Shown here: one piece after another, positions 1 through 6,188 of the stretch
How positions within the stretch are numbered: position 1 is the first letter of the stretch
Layout: the number at the start of each line of letters is the position of its first letter
Assembly (NCBI GenBank): GCA_036677445.1
Contig: JAVBWI010000005.1
Span: 1-13,056, forward strand
Length of the DNA: 13,056 nt
From: JAVBWI01 sp036677445
GTDB taxonomy: Bacteria; Bacillota; Clostridia; Christensenellales; CAG-138
Direction: 5' to 3'
The notes under the pieces: generated by a model
The model's input: the letters and a program-made list of their open reading frames with translations, nothing else
Told to the model about the DNA's origin: nothing
Database searches by the model: none
Made by a program: the position numbers and the translations under genes

Positions 1-426
1 GTGACGGCGACGGCCCGCAGGCCTAGTGTCCGAGGCGTCTCCCGCCGAGGACCGGTTGTTCCTGCAAGGAAAGCCTTGCGCCGCAAGGCTTTCCGCCGCC
101 ACCGCACATGTCGCTCTTCGGCGGTTCTCAAGCCTCTGGGAGCCGGAGCCGAGCGCTGCCAGTGGCAGATGAAGCGGGGTTGAGGCCGGTACCAAAGGCA
201 GCAAACGGTTCAGTGAACCGTTTGAAGCCGAAACGGGCATCCGCTTGCCGGATGCCCCGGGCACGAAGAAGGCCAGTGAGTAAGGGAGCACCACTCATAT
301 GAGAATGGTGCGACCATTGCGAACTGCAAAGCGGTCCCCGAATCCCCAAGGGGTTTATCGACAGTTTGTAAGGTTTCACAGTCGATATTTGAATTTTCCG
401 GCAACTTTGCGCATTTTATTATTTAA
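1..426. other. hairpin-rich non-coding stretch
   Basis: No convincing gene is seen: the short open frames lack ribosome binding sites and family features. The stretch is dense in near-perfect inverted repeats: 68-94 (12-bp stem, 3-nt loop), 156-168, 203-223 (10-bp stem), 235-257 (9-bp stem, 5-nt loop) and 288-311. At 353-361 there is an ATCGACA motif resembling the end of the repeat at 988-1147. It could be a mosaic of palindromic repeats, or the 3' part of a structured RNA whose start lies outside the window. I could not match it to tmRNA, RNase P RNA, SRP RNA or a group II intron domain V. Confidence 0.5.
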
Positions 427-441
427 CAGGAGGTAATCAAC

Positions 442-975
442 ATGGCATTTTGCGGACAATGTGGTACGCAGGTAAAGGATGACGCCCGTTTCTGCCCGGG
501 CTGCGGCGCCGCCATGGCGCCGGCACAACCCCCGGCACAGGAAAACGCAGGCTACCAGCAGCAGGGCTACCAGCAGCAGCCCTACCAGTCTTATCAGCAG
601 CCCCGGCAGGAAAGAACGTATGAGCCGGACGGCGACCCGCATACGCTGGGCATCGGCGCGATGTCTCTGTTTTCTTACAGCGGCATTCTCTTCCTTATTC
701 CGTTGCTCGCCGCCAAAGATTCCCGCTTTGCGCGCTTCCATGCGGGGCAGGGCCTGAACCTGTGCCTTGCGGGCATCGCATACAGCATCGTTTACGGTAT
801 ACTAACGGCTCTGTTCGCCCTGATTTCGTGGGGCGCCGCAGCGGTGATAGGTACCATACTGGGCATCGCGAGCCTCGGCTTTGTCGTACTCGTTATCATG
901 GGCCTCGTCAACGTCTGCAAGGGCGAGATGAAGCCTCTGCCTCTGATCGGCAACATCCAGATCATCAAAATGTAA
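442..975 (+). CDS. zinc-ribbon domain membrane protein (Tic20/DUF4870-like)
   Basis: The protein has 177 residues. An N-terminal zinc ribbon has two CxxC knuckles (C4/C7 and C18/C21), followed by a Gln/Tyr/Pro-rich linker (about residues 27-60). The C-terminal half is hydrophobic, with three likely membrane segments at about 75-90, 104-128 and 130-157, and ends in a PLPLIGN motif. The RFARFHAGQGLNL stretch between the first two segments is typical of the Tic20/DUF4870-like small membrane family. The ATG is preceded by AGGAGGT at 429-435, which fixes the start. It stands alone, with repeat hairpins downstream acting as the likely terminator. Its biological role is not known; the zinc ribbon suggests metal binding at the cytoplasmic face. 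Family assignment is from motif recognition only. Confidence 0.85.
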   Translation: MAFCGQCGTQVKDDARFCPGCGAAMAPAQPPAQENAGYQQQGYQQQPYQSYQQPRQERTYEPDGDPHTLGIGAMSLFSYSGILFLIPLLAAKDSRFARFHAGQGLNLCLAGIAYSIVYGILTALFALISWGAAAVIGTILGIASLGFVVLVIMGLVNVCKGEMKPLPLIGNIQIIKM

Positions 976-987
976 GTGAGTGCAGGG

Positions 988-1147
988 TATCGACAAAACT
1001 TCGTGGGGGTGTGGGGGATTCGGAAATCCCCCACTTATAATCCAATTTGATGACATGTGCGTCAAATTGGCGGAAGAAATGCCGCATGGGCGGCATTTTA
1101 ACCCACTAGAAAATCCATCGGCAAAGTCCTACGGACTTTGCCGATGG
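988..1147 (+). repeat. palindromic intergenic repeat, copy A
   Basis: About 160 bp that recurs, reverse-complemented and roughly 85 percent identical by eye, at 3115-3276. It is built of four consecutive hairpin modules: a G-run/C-run stem (1011-1034), a stem reading CCAATTTGA... at about 1041-1070, an ATGCCGC stem (1077-1099), and a long stem with CCATCGGCAAAGTCC on its left arm (about 1113-1147). It starts with TATCGACAAA. No coding capacity is evident. It resembles a MITE or REP-like element. Confidence 0.85.
1077..1099 (+). terminator. terminator-like hairpin inside repeat A
   Basis: The AATGCCGC stem (1078-1085) pairs with GCGGCATT (1090-1097) around a 4-nt loop and is followed by a short T-run. 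It lies 100 bp after the zinc-ribbon gene and could end its transcript. The T-run is short, so strength is uncertain. Confidence 0.45.
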
Positions 1148-1151
1148 CCCG

Positions 1152-1190
1152 AACCCGCTGGCAAAGTCCACGTGACCTTGTCAGCGGGTT
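1152..1190. repeat. imperfect hairpin between repeat A and the T-box promoter
   Basis: AACCCGCTG at 1152-1160 pairs with CAGCGGGTT at 1182-1190. The interior CAAAGTC/GACCTTG arms resemble the stem of repeat A's last module, so it may be a degenerate module of the same family. Confidence 0.5.
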
Positions 1191-1204
1191 GTACATTTTA
1201 GGTG

Positions 1205-1233
1205 TTGACAGGCATGCCTGTACTGCGTATAAT
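1205..1233 (+). promoter_or_regulatory. consensus SigA-type promoter of the T-box/lyase unit, with internal palindrome
   Basis: TTGACA (1205-1210) and TATAAT (1228-1233) are both perfect consensus and separated by exactly 17 bp. A perfect 14-bp palindrome, ACAGGCATGCCTGT (1208-1221), overlaps the -35 box and fills most of the spacer; it is where a repressor dimer would sit. The transcription start should be near 1240, just ahead of the T-box stem I. Confidence 0.85.
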
Positions 1234-1239
1234 AAGCAC

Positions 1240-1553
1240 TAATTTCATATATACATGCTATGACTGCGAAAGAGTACCGGGAGGCGGGGTATACCCGCGG
1301 TTGTCCCTTTAGAGAGCCGCCGGTTGGTGCAAGGCGGCAGGGAACGGCCCGGGAATACACGCAAACAGCATTCCACCAAACGGCAGCTTTTGCCCAGTAG
1401 GCTGGACCGGTCTTCGCCCGTTACCGCGATAGAGTATAAGCAGGGTTTCCTGCCGTACTTGAAAAGGTCGGCGTCGCGAGGCGCTGGCGAATTGAGGTGG
1501 TAACACGGGATTTGGCGCTCGTCCTCTGGTAAAACGGAGGAGGAGCGTTTTTT
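1240..1553 (+). promoter_or_regulatory. T-box riboswitch leader, predicted tyrosine specific (UAC specifier)
   Basis: Several canonical T-box landmarks occur in order. Stem I base: ATGCT (1255-1259) pairs with AGCAT, and TGCG pairs with CGCA. The specifier-loop S-turn AGTA (1273-1276) lies opposite GAA (1353-1355), directly followed by the triplet TAC (1356-1358) and an A, as in the glyQ T-box layout GAA-codon-A. The distal stem I signature AGAGAGC... GGTTGGTGC is at about 1302-1330. Stem II elements are CCCAGTAGG and CCGTTAC (about 1394-1425), and a stem III is built on GCAGG/CCTGC. The T-box motif GAGGTGGTAACACGGG is at about 1494-1509, and its TGGT bulge pairs with a tRNA whose discriminator base is A, as in tRNA-Tyr (tRNA-Trp has G). 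It ends in a terminator hairpin. Uncharged tRNA-Tyr should stabilise the antiterminator and switch on the lyase at 1623. Confidence 0.92.
1516..1553 (+). terminator. T-box conditional intrinsic terminator
   Basis: CGCTCGTCCTC (1516-1526) pairs with GAGGAGGAGCG (1537-1547), with one mismatch, and is followed by TTTTTT. Its left arm competes with the antiterminator that contains the T-box motif. Confidence 0.88.
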
Positions 1554-1622
1554 CGTCCTTTCGGGGTGGCATTGTCGCCAAAGAGTGCCTCCAACAAATA
1601 CTTTTTGAAGGAGCGTATTCAC

Positions 1623-3071
1623 ATGGCGAACATCACATTTTTCAGCGGCGAGAAGATTCCCCTCGAGATGCACAAGGTGCGCATCGTGCAAAAGCTCAAC
1701 CTGCCCCCCGTGGAGCGCAGGCTCGAAGCCTTGACGGAGGCGGGCAACAACACGTTCCTGCTCAAGAATCAGGATATTTTTCTCGATATGCTCACCGACA
1801 GCGGCGTAAACGCCATGAGCGACAACCAGCTCGCGTCCATGATGACCGCCGACGACAGCTACGCCGGCAGCGCCACATTCACGCGTCTTGAAAGCAAGGT
1901 CAACGAGATATTCGGTACAAAATACTTCCTGCCCGCGCATCAGGGCCGCGCGTGCGAGCATATCCTCGCGCAGACGTTTGTCAAGCCCGGCAGCGTCATC
2001 CCCATGAACTTCCACTTCACCACCCCCAAGGCGCATATCACGCGCCTGGGCGGCCGCGTGGAGGAACTGGTCATCGCCGAAGGATTGAAAACCGAAAGCA
2101 CGCACCCCTTCAAGGGCAACTTTGATTTGGAGAAGCTGCGTAAGCTCATCGAAAAAGAGGGCGCGAAGAACATTCCCTTCATCCGCTTGGAGGCGGGCAC
2201 CAACCTGATCGGCGGGCAGCCCTTTTCTTTGGAGAACGCGGTGGAGGTCTGCCGCATTGCGCACCAAAACGGGATTATCACCGTGCTCGACGCCAGCCTC
2301 TGGCAGGATAACCTGCACTTTATCAGGCAGCGCGAGGGCACCTGCCGCAGCATGACCACCCGCGAAATCACGCTGGAGATCGCCTCGCATATGGATATCA
2401 TCTACTTTTCCGCACGCAAGCTGGGCTTCGCGCGCGGCGGCGGCATCTGCATGCACTCCAAAGCGCTGTGCGAGCGGATGAAGGAGCTGGTGCCCATGTT
2501 CGAGGGCTTTTTGACATACGGCGGTATGAGCGTGCGCGAGATGGAGGCCATTACCGTGGGCCTCGACGAGACAATGGACGAGGATACTATCTCCCAGGGC
2601 CCGCAGTTTATCGAGTACATGTGCAATGCGCTCATCAAGCACGGCGTACCCGTGATCACCCCGCCGGGAGGTCTGGGCTGCCACCTGAACGCCATGAAGT
2701 TTCTGCCCCATATTCCGCAGCACCAGTACCCCGCGGGCGCGCTGGCGGCCGCTGTGTTCCTTGCGGGCGGCATCCGCGGCATGGAGCGCGGCACCATCTC
2801 CGAACAGCGCGAGCCGGACGGCACGGAGCCGCTCGCCGAAATGGAGCTGCTGCGCCTCGCGCTCCCGCGCCGCGTGTTTACGCTTTCGCAGGTGCAATAC
2901 GCGGTGGACCGCATCGTGTGGCTGCATAAACACCGCGATATGGTGGGCGGGCTCAAATTCGTGGAAGAGCCCGGCTCCCTGCGTTTCTTCTTCGGCCGCC
3001 TTGCGCCCGTGGGCGATTGGCAGGAAAAGCTTGCCTCGCAGTTCCGCCATGACTTTGGGGAGAGTTTATAG
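1623..3071 (+). CDS. beta-eliminating lyase, tryptophanase/tyrosine phenol-lyase family (predicted tyrosine phenol-lyase-like)
   Basis: The protein has 482 residues and is PLP-dependent. The family splits an aromatic amino acid into phenol or indole, pyruvate and ammonia, reversibly. Landmarks by comparison with Citrobacter tyrosine phenol-lyase: LTDSG at 57-61, Y80 (Tyr71), HQGR with R109 (Arg100), N194 (Asn185), D223 (Asp214), S263, the Schiff-base K266 (Lys257), R411 (Arg404, carboxylate) and F455/F456. The two phenol-ring determinants, Thr124 (T133 in HFTT) and Arg381 (R389 in MERG), are present; tryptophanases have Asp and Ile/Val there. Oddities: Arg217 is Leu226, Lys256 is Arg265, the active-site loop is one residue short, and a ~22-residue C-terminal tail is added. 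ATG 1623 has GAAGGAG upstream; the earlier GTG at 1566 lacks a site. Automated pipelines would probably call it tryptophanase. Substrate is inferred, not proven. Confidence 0.88.
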   Translation: MANITFFSGEKIPLEMHKVRIVQKLNLPPVERRLEALTEAGNNTFLLKNQDIFLDMLTDSGVNAMSDNQLASMMTADDSYAGSATFTRLESKVNEIFGTKYFLPAHQGRACEHILAQTFVKPGSVIPMNFHFTTPKAHITRLGGRVEELVIAEGLKTESTHPFKGNFDLEKLRKLIEKEGAKNIPFIRLEAGTNLIGGQPFSLENAVEVCRIAHQNGIITVLDASLWQDNLHFIRQREGTCRSMTTREITLEIASHMDIIYFSARKLGFARGGGICMHSKALCERMKELVPMFEGFLTYGGMSVREMEAITVGLDETMDEDTISQGPQFIEYMCNALIKHGVPVITPPGGLGCHLNAMKFLPHIPQHQYPAGALAAAVFLAGGIRGMERGTISEQREPDGTEPLAEMELLRLALPRRVFTLSQVQYAVDRIVWLHKHRDMVGGLKFVEEPGSLRFFFGRLAPVGDWQEKLASQFRHDFGESL

Positions 3072-3085
3072 CGGGCTGCCGGATA

Positions 3086-3111
3086 CGGTGCGGGGGCTTT
3101 GCCCCCGTACC
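3086..3111 (+). repeat. 26-bp direct repeat, copy 1 (flanks repeat B)
   Basis: An exact 26-nt match to 3283-3308. It is itself a hairpin, GGGGGC-TTT-GCCCCC with flanking GGTGC and GTACCC. It lies 14 bp after the lyase stop codon. Confidence 0.85.
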
Positions 3112-3114
3112 CAG

Positions 3115-3276
3115 GCCATCGACAAAGTCCTACGGACTTTGTCGATGGGTCTTCCGTGGGTTAAAATGCCGCTCATGGCGGCATTTTTTCCACCAATTTG
3201 ACGCACATGTCGTCAAATTGGATTAAATGGGGGGGATTTGCGAATCCCCCCCACCCCCATGGAGGGTTTGTCGATA
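3115..3276 (-). repeat. palindromic intergenic repeat, copy B (inverted relative to A)
   Basis: Reverse complement of the element at 988-1147, with the same order of four hairpin modules and only scattered substitutions, several of them compensatory (for example CGGCAAAG/CTTTGCCG in A is CGACAAAG/CTTTGTCG here). It is bracketed by the exact 26-bp direct repeats at 3086-3111 and 3283-3308. Confidence 0.85.
3163..3189 (+). terminator. intrinsic terminator of the lyase gene, within repeat B
   Basis: AAAATGCCGC pairs with GCGGCATTTT around a 5-nt loop and is followed by T6 in total. It lies about 90 bp downstream of the lyase stop, so the repeat appears to provide the gene's terminator. Confidence 0.75.
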
Positions 3277-3282
3277 CTCTGC

Positions 3283-3308
3283 GGTGCGGGGGCTTTGCCC
3301 CCGTACCC
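3283..3308 (+). repeat. 26-bp direct repeat, copy 2
   Basis: Identical to 3086-3111. Together the two copies enclose repeat B. Confidence 0.85.
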
Positions 3309-3486
3309 CCACTTCTTTTCTTAAAGAAAAGAAGGAAAAGATACATAAAAAAATATTTGTTACGGATTCCAAAGGGACGTGTCCCTTTGGCGGAGGTTCG
3401 GAGGCGGAGCCTCCGAAAAATCCCGTGCGCAATGCAGTAATCGGCGAATTTTTACGCCGGTTTTACTTATATTTTTGTATTCAACA
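3309..3486. other. hairpin-rich intergenic stretch before typA
   Basis: Contains three strong inverted repeats: CTTCTTTTCTT with AAGAAAAGAAG (3312-3334), CCAAAGGGAC with GTCCCTTTGG (about 3370-3391), and TTCGGAGGC with GCCTCCGAA (about 3398-3418). No gene is visible; open frames here are shadows with no ribosome binding site. Confidence 0.6.
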
Positions 3487-3515
3487 TTGCGCTTTTTCCT
3501 CGTATGCCTTATAAT
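3487..3515 (+). promoter_or_regulatory. promoter of typA
   Basis: TTGCGC (3487-3492) and TATAAT (3510-3515) with a 17-bp spacer. The predicted leader carries a small hairpin, CACCC/GGGTG (3524-3539), before the ribosome binding site AGGGTGA (3554-3560). Confidence 0.75.
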
Positions 3516-3569
3516 GATGTGTCGCACCCGCAAGGGTGCAAAACTTTGAAACCAGGGTGAACTATAAGT

Positions 3570-5387
3570 ATGCAGACCAACGAAGGAATCCGTAACGTCG
3601 CCATCATCGCACACGTCGACCATGGCAAAACGACACTGGTAGATCAGCTCTTACGGCAGAGCGGCGTGTTCCGCGCCAACGAGCAGGTGCAGGAGCGCGT
3701 CATGGACAGCAACGACCTTGAGCGCGAGCGCGGCATCACCATACTGAGCAAGAACACCGCCGTGACCTACCGCGGCGTGCGCATCAACATTGTGGATACG
3801 CCGGGCCATGCGGATTTCGGCGGCGAGGTGGAACGTATTTTGCAGCTCGTGGACGGCGTGCTGCTGCTGGTGGACGCCTTTGAAGGCTGTATGCCCCAGA
3901 CCCGCTTTGTACTCCGGAAGGCGCTGGAGCTGCAGAAAATCCCCGTGGTGGTCGTCAACAAGGTGGACCGCCCCGGCGCGCGCCCCATGGAGGTTGTGGA
4001 CGAGGTGCTGGAGCTGTTCATGGACCTTGGCGCTTCCGCGGAGCAGCTGGATTTCCCCGTGGTATACGCTTCCGCGCGGGACGGATATTCCGGCATGGCA
4101 CCCGACGAGCTGCAGGAGGATATGCAGCCGCTGTTCGATACCATACTTTCCTCCATCCCCGCGCCTGTGGGCGACCCGGAAGGCCCGCTGCAAATACTCT
4201 TTTCCACCATCGATTATGACGAGTACGTCGGCCGCATCGGCGTAGGGCGGATACTGCGCGGCACCGCGCGGCGCACTATGCCCGTCGTGCTTTGCGGCGG
4301 CGGCAGTTCCGAGCAAAAGGAAACAAAGCTTACCCGCCTGTACCATTTCGAAGGGCTCAAGCGTATCGAGGTGGAAGAGGCTTCCGCGGGCGATATCGTG
4401 GCCGTGGCGGGCGTGGAAGGCATTACCGTCGGGCAGACCGCCTGCTCTGTGGATTGCATTGAGCCGCTGCCCTTCGTGCATATTGACGAACCGACGGTAT
4501 CCATGCTGTTTGTGGTCAACGACAGCCCCTTCGCGGGGCGGGAGGGCAAATATGTGACCTCCCGGAACCTGCGCGACCGCCTGTTCCGCGAGGTGATGAC
4601 CAACGTATCCATGCGCGTCAACGAGACGGGCTCCACCGACGCGTTCGAGGTCTGCGGCCGCGGCGAGCTGCACCTTTCCATATTGATCGAGACCATGCGC
4701 CGCCAGGGCTACGAGTTCGCCGTCAGCCGCCCCAAGGTGATATTCAAGGAAGGCGAACACGGCGAAAAGCTGGAGCCTATGGAGGCGCTGACCGTGGACG
4801 TGCCGCAGGAGTTTGTCGGCGCGGTCATGGAAAAGCTGGGTTCCCGCAAGGCGGAGCTGGTGGATATGGCGGCGGGCGACGAAGGCACGCGGCTAAGGTT
4901 TTCCATCCCCGCGCGCGGGCTGATGGGCTACCGCAGCGAGCTGTTGACGGATACCCGCGGCAACGGCGTCATGAGCCATATATTCGACGGCTACGCGCCC
5001 TACAAGGGCGAGCTGCCCGAGCGCACGCACGGCAGCCTTGTCGCGCATGAGACGGGTGATACCAGCGGGTACGGCCTGTTCAATACGCAGGATCGCGGGC
5101 GGCTGTTCGTAGGCCCCGGCGTGCCGGTGTATGAAGGACAGGTTGTCGGCGAGTGCGCCAAGATGGGCGATATCGTGGTCAACGTCTGCAAAAAGAAGCA
5201 CGTTACCAACATGCGCGCTTCCGGTTCGGATGAAGCGCTGCGCCTGACCCCGCCCACGCTGCTCTCACTGGAGCAATGCCTGGAGTTTATCGCCGACGAC
5301 GAGCTGGTGGAGGTGACCCCCGAAAGCATCCGTATGCGCAAGCGCGTGCTCAATAAGGACATGCGAATGAAGCAGAGTAAGAACTAA
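3570..5387 (+). CDS. typA: ribosome-associated GTPase TypA/BipA
   Basis: At 605 residues it is the normal length for TypA/BipA, a translational GTPase related to EF-G/LepA that binds 70S ribosomes and supports ribosome assembly and growth under stress or low temperature. GTPase motifs are intact: P-loop AHVDHGKT (14-21), the RERGITI switch I (52-58), DTPGH (76-80), NKVD (130-133) and SAR (168-170). Later regions match the beta-barrel, the two alpha/beta domains (ELHLSIL, RGLMGYRSELLTDTRG) and the BipA-specific C-terminal domain with KKKHVTNMRASG and the ending LNKDMRMK. It has its own promoter and an intrinsic terminator, so it is monocistronic. AGGGTGA lies about 9 nt before the ATG. Nothing in it looks broken. 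Confidence 0.97.
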   Translation: MQTNEGIRNVAIIAHVDHGKTTLVDQLLRQSGVFRANEQVQERVMDSNDLERERGITILSKNTAVTYRGVRINIVDTPGHADFGGEVERILQLVDGVLLLVDAFEGCMPQTRFVLRKALELQKIPVVVVNKVDRPGARPMEVVDEVLELFMDLGASAEQLDFPVVYASARDGYSGMAPDELQEDMQPLFDTILSSIPAPVGDPEGPLQILFSTIDYDEYVGRIGVGRILRGTARRTMPVVLCGGGSSEQKETKLTRLYHFEGLKRIEVEEASAGDIVAVAGVEGITVGQTACSVDCIEPLPFVHIDEPTVSMLFVVNDSPFAGREGKYVTSRNLRDRLFREVMTNVSMRVNETGSTDAFEVCGRGELHLSILIETMRRQGYEFAVSRPKVIFKEGEHGEKLEPMEALTVDVPQEFVGAVMEKLGSRKAELVDMAAGDEGTRLRFSIPARGLMGYRSELLTDTRGNGVMSHIFDGYAPYKGELPERTHGSLVAHETGDTSGYGLFNTQDRGRLFVGPGVPVYEGQVVGECAKMGDIVVNVCKKKHVTNMRASGSDEALRLTPPTLLSLEQCLEFIADDELVEVTPESIRMRKRVLNKDMRMKQSKN

Positions 5388-5407
5388 GAAAGAATAGCAA
5401 TAAAGCC

Positions 5408-5457
5408 AAGGCCCCGTTTTCTTGCGTTAAACGTATGGAAGCGGGCCTTTTGTTTTT
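5408..5457 (+). terminator. intrinsic terminator after typA
   Basis: AAGGCCCCG pairs with CGGGCCTT, with one bulged C, over a loop of about 24 nt that may pair partly. It is followed by TTTTGTTTTT. It begins 20 bp after the typA stop. Confidence 0.85.
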
Positions 5458-5517
5458 GCGTAATTTCGGCAAGAATTACCATAGGTTTCGCCCGCTATCT
5501 GTGCGTAATCAACACAG

Positions 5518-5528
5518 GATGCTATAAT
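5518..5528 (+). promoter_or_regulatory. extended -10 promoter of the small membrane protein gene
   Basis: TGC-TATAAT (TATAAT at 5523-5528) is a good extended -10. No clear -35 is seen 16-18 bp upstream. A perfect hairpin, CCGCGCA/TGCGCGG (about 5541-5561), lies between it and the ribosome binding site. Confidence 0.6.
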
Positions 5529-5583
5529 AAACATGACCGACCGCGCACGCTCGCTGCGCGGTAGGCCATACAGGAGTTGGACG

Positions 5584-6042
5584 ATGGCTTTTTCAGTTAC
5601 CGGATTGGTTATAGCGGCGATTCTATTCACGCCGAACTTGCTTTTCGTCGCTTTTCCGCCCCGGCAGGCTCCCAAAGGCTTAAAGAGCGCGGGCCTATTC
5701 TTCACCATCTGCGAACGGATCGGGCAGGCGGCGTGTACCGTGCTGCTGATACTTTCAGGCGAACCTTACAAAATCCTCTCCGTCGATGTGTGGTTCCTGC
5801 TGATGGCGGTTTGCATCGCGGTATACTATGGGCTGTGGATTCGGTATTTTATAGGCGGCAGGGAATTTGCGCTGGCGTTTCATCCCCTTTGGCTGGTCCC
5901 CATCCCGATGGCCATATTCCCGATTCTCGCGTTCGGCTTTGCGGCGGTTTGGGTGCAGTCACTTTGGCTGGGCATTGCGGCGGCCCTGCTGGCCGTCGGC
6001 CACTTCGCAAACAGTTGGGCAGCTTATCAATACACCAAGTGA
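5584..6042 (+). CDS. hypothetical multi-pass membrane protein
   Basis: The protein has 152 residues from ATG 5584, which has AGGAG 8 nt upstream; an in-frame ATG at 5533 lies almost on the promoter and has no ribosome binding site, so the later start is preferred. It is very hydrophobic, with about five predicted membrane segments (roughly residues 3-24, 37-57, 66-88, 96-118 and 122-145). Short charged loops contain PPRQAPKG and RYFIGGREFAL. I recognise no named family with confidence. It follows the typA terminator and has its own promoter, so it is not part of the typA transcript. Confidence 0.8.
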   Translation: MAFSVTGLVIAAILFTPNLLFVAFPPRQAPKGLKSAGLFFTICERIGQAACTVLLILSGEPYKILSVDVWFLLMAVCIAVYYGLWIRYFIGGREFALAFHPLWLVPIPMAIFPILAFGFAAVWVQSLWLGIAAALLAVGHFANSWAAYQYTK

Positions 6043-6188
6043 ATATACGTCAATAACGCGCTTTTATCCATTCCGGCCTTTTCATATCTGCTGCAGGGGC
6101 GTGTAAAAGAATGAAACCATCTTTAGATTTTAAAACAGACTCTAGCTTATTAGCAAAAACAAGTAATCATAAAGGGGGATAGGGAGAA
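6043..6188. other. short intergenic region at a base-composition change
   Basis: The DNA turns abruptly A+T rich at about 6110, just before the DUF429-like gene. A 23-codon frame at 6111-6182 exists but has no ribosome binding site. The GGGGG run at 6174-6178 serves the gene at 6189. Confidence 0.4.

Noticed and set aside
1..426. tmRNA, RNase P RNA, SRP RNA or group II intron end
   Set aside because: None of their signature sequences could be found by eye; left as unassigned.
1205..1553. Tryptophan T-box or TnaC-type leader peptide for a tryptophanase
   Set aside because: The triplet after GAA in the specifier loop is UAC, not UGG; the TGGT bulge suits an A discriminator rather than the G of tRNA-Trp; and no short Trp-containing leader peptide is visible.
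1245..3050. Long minus-strand open frame (about 600 codons) opposite the lyase
   Set aside because: It is antisense to a well-conserved gene and its T-box, has no family resemblance and no ribosome binding site; it reflects GC-rich codon bias of the real gene.
988..3276. CRISPR array or transposon with its own transposase
   Set aside because: Repeats are two inverted ~160-bp copies, not regularly spaced short direct repeats, and no transposase gene lies between or beside them.
3651..4760. Minus-strand open frame of 369 codons opposite typA
   Set aside because: Antisense shadow of typA; composition is His/Leu/Ala-rich with no recognisable domain.
6111..6182. 23-codon open frame ahead of the DUF429-like gene
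   Set aside because: No ribosome binding site, no recognisable features, and its stop lies in the ribosome binding region of the next gene.
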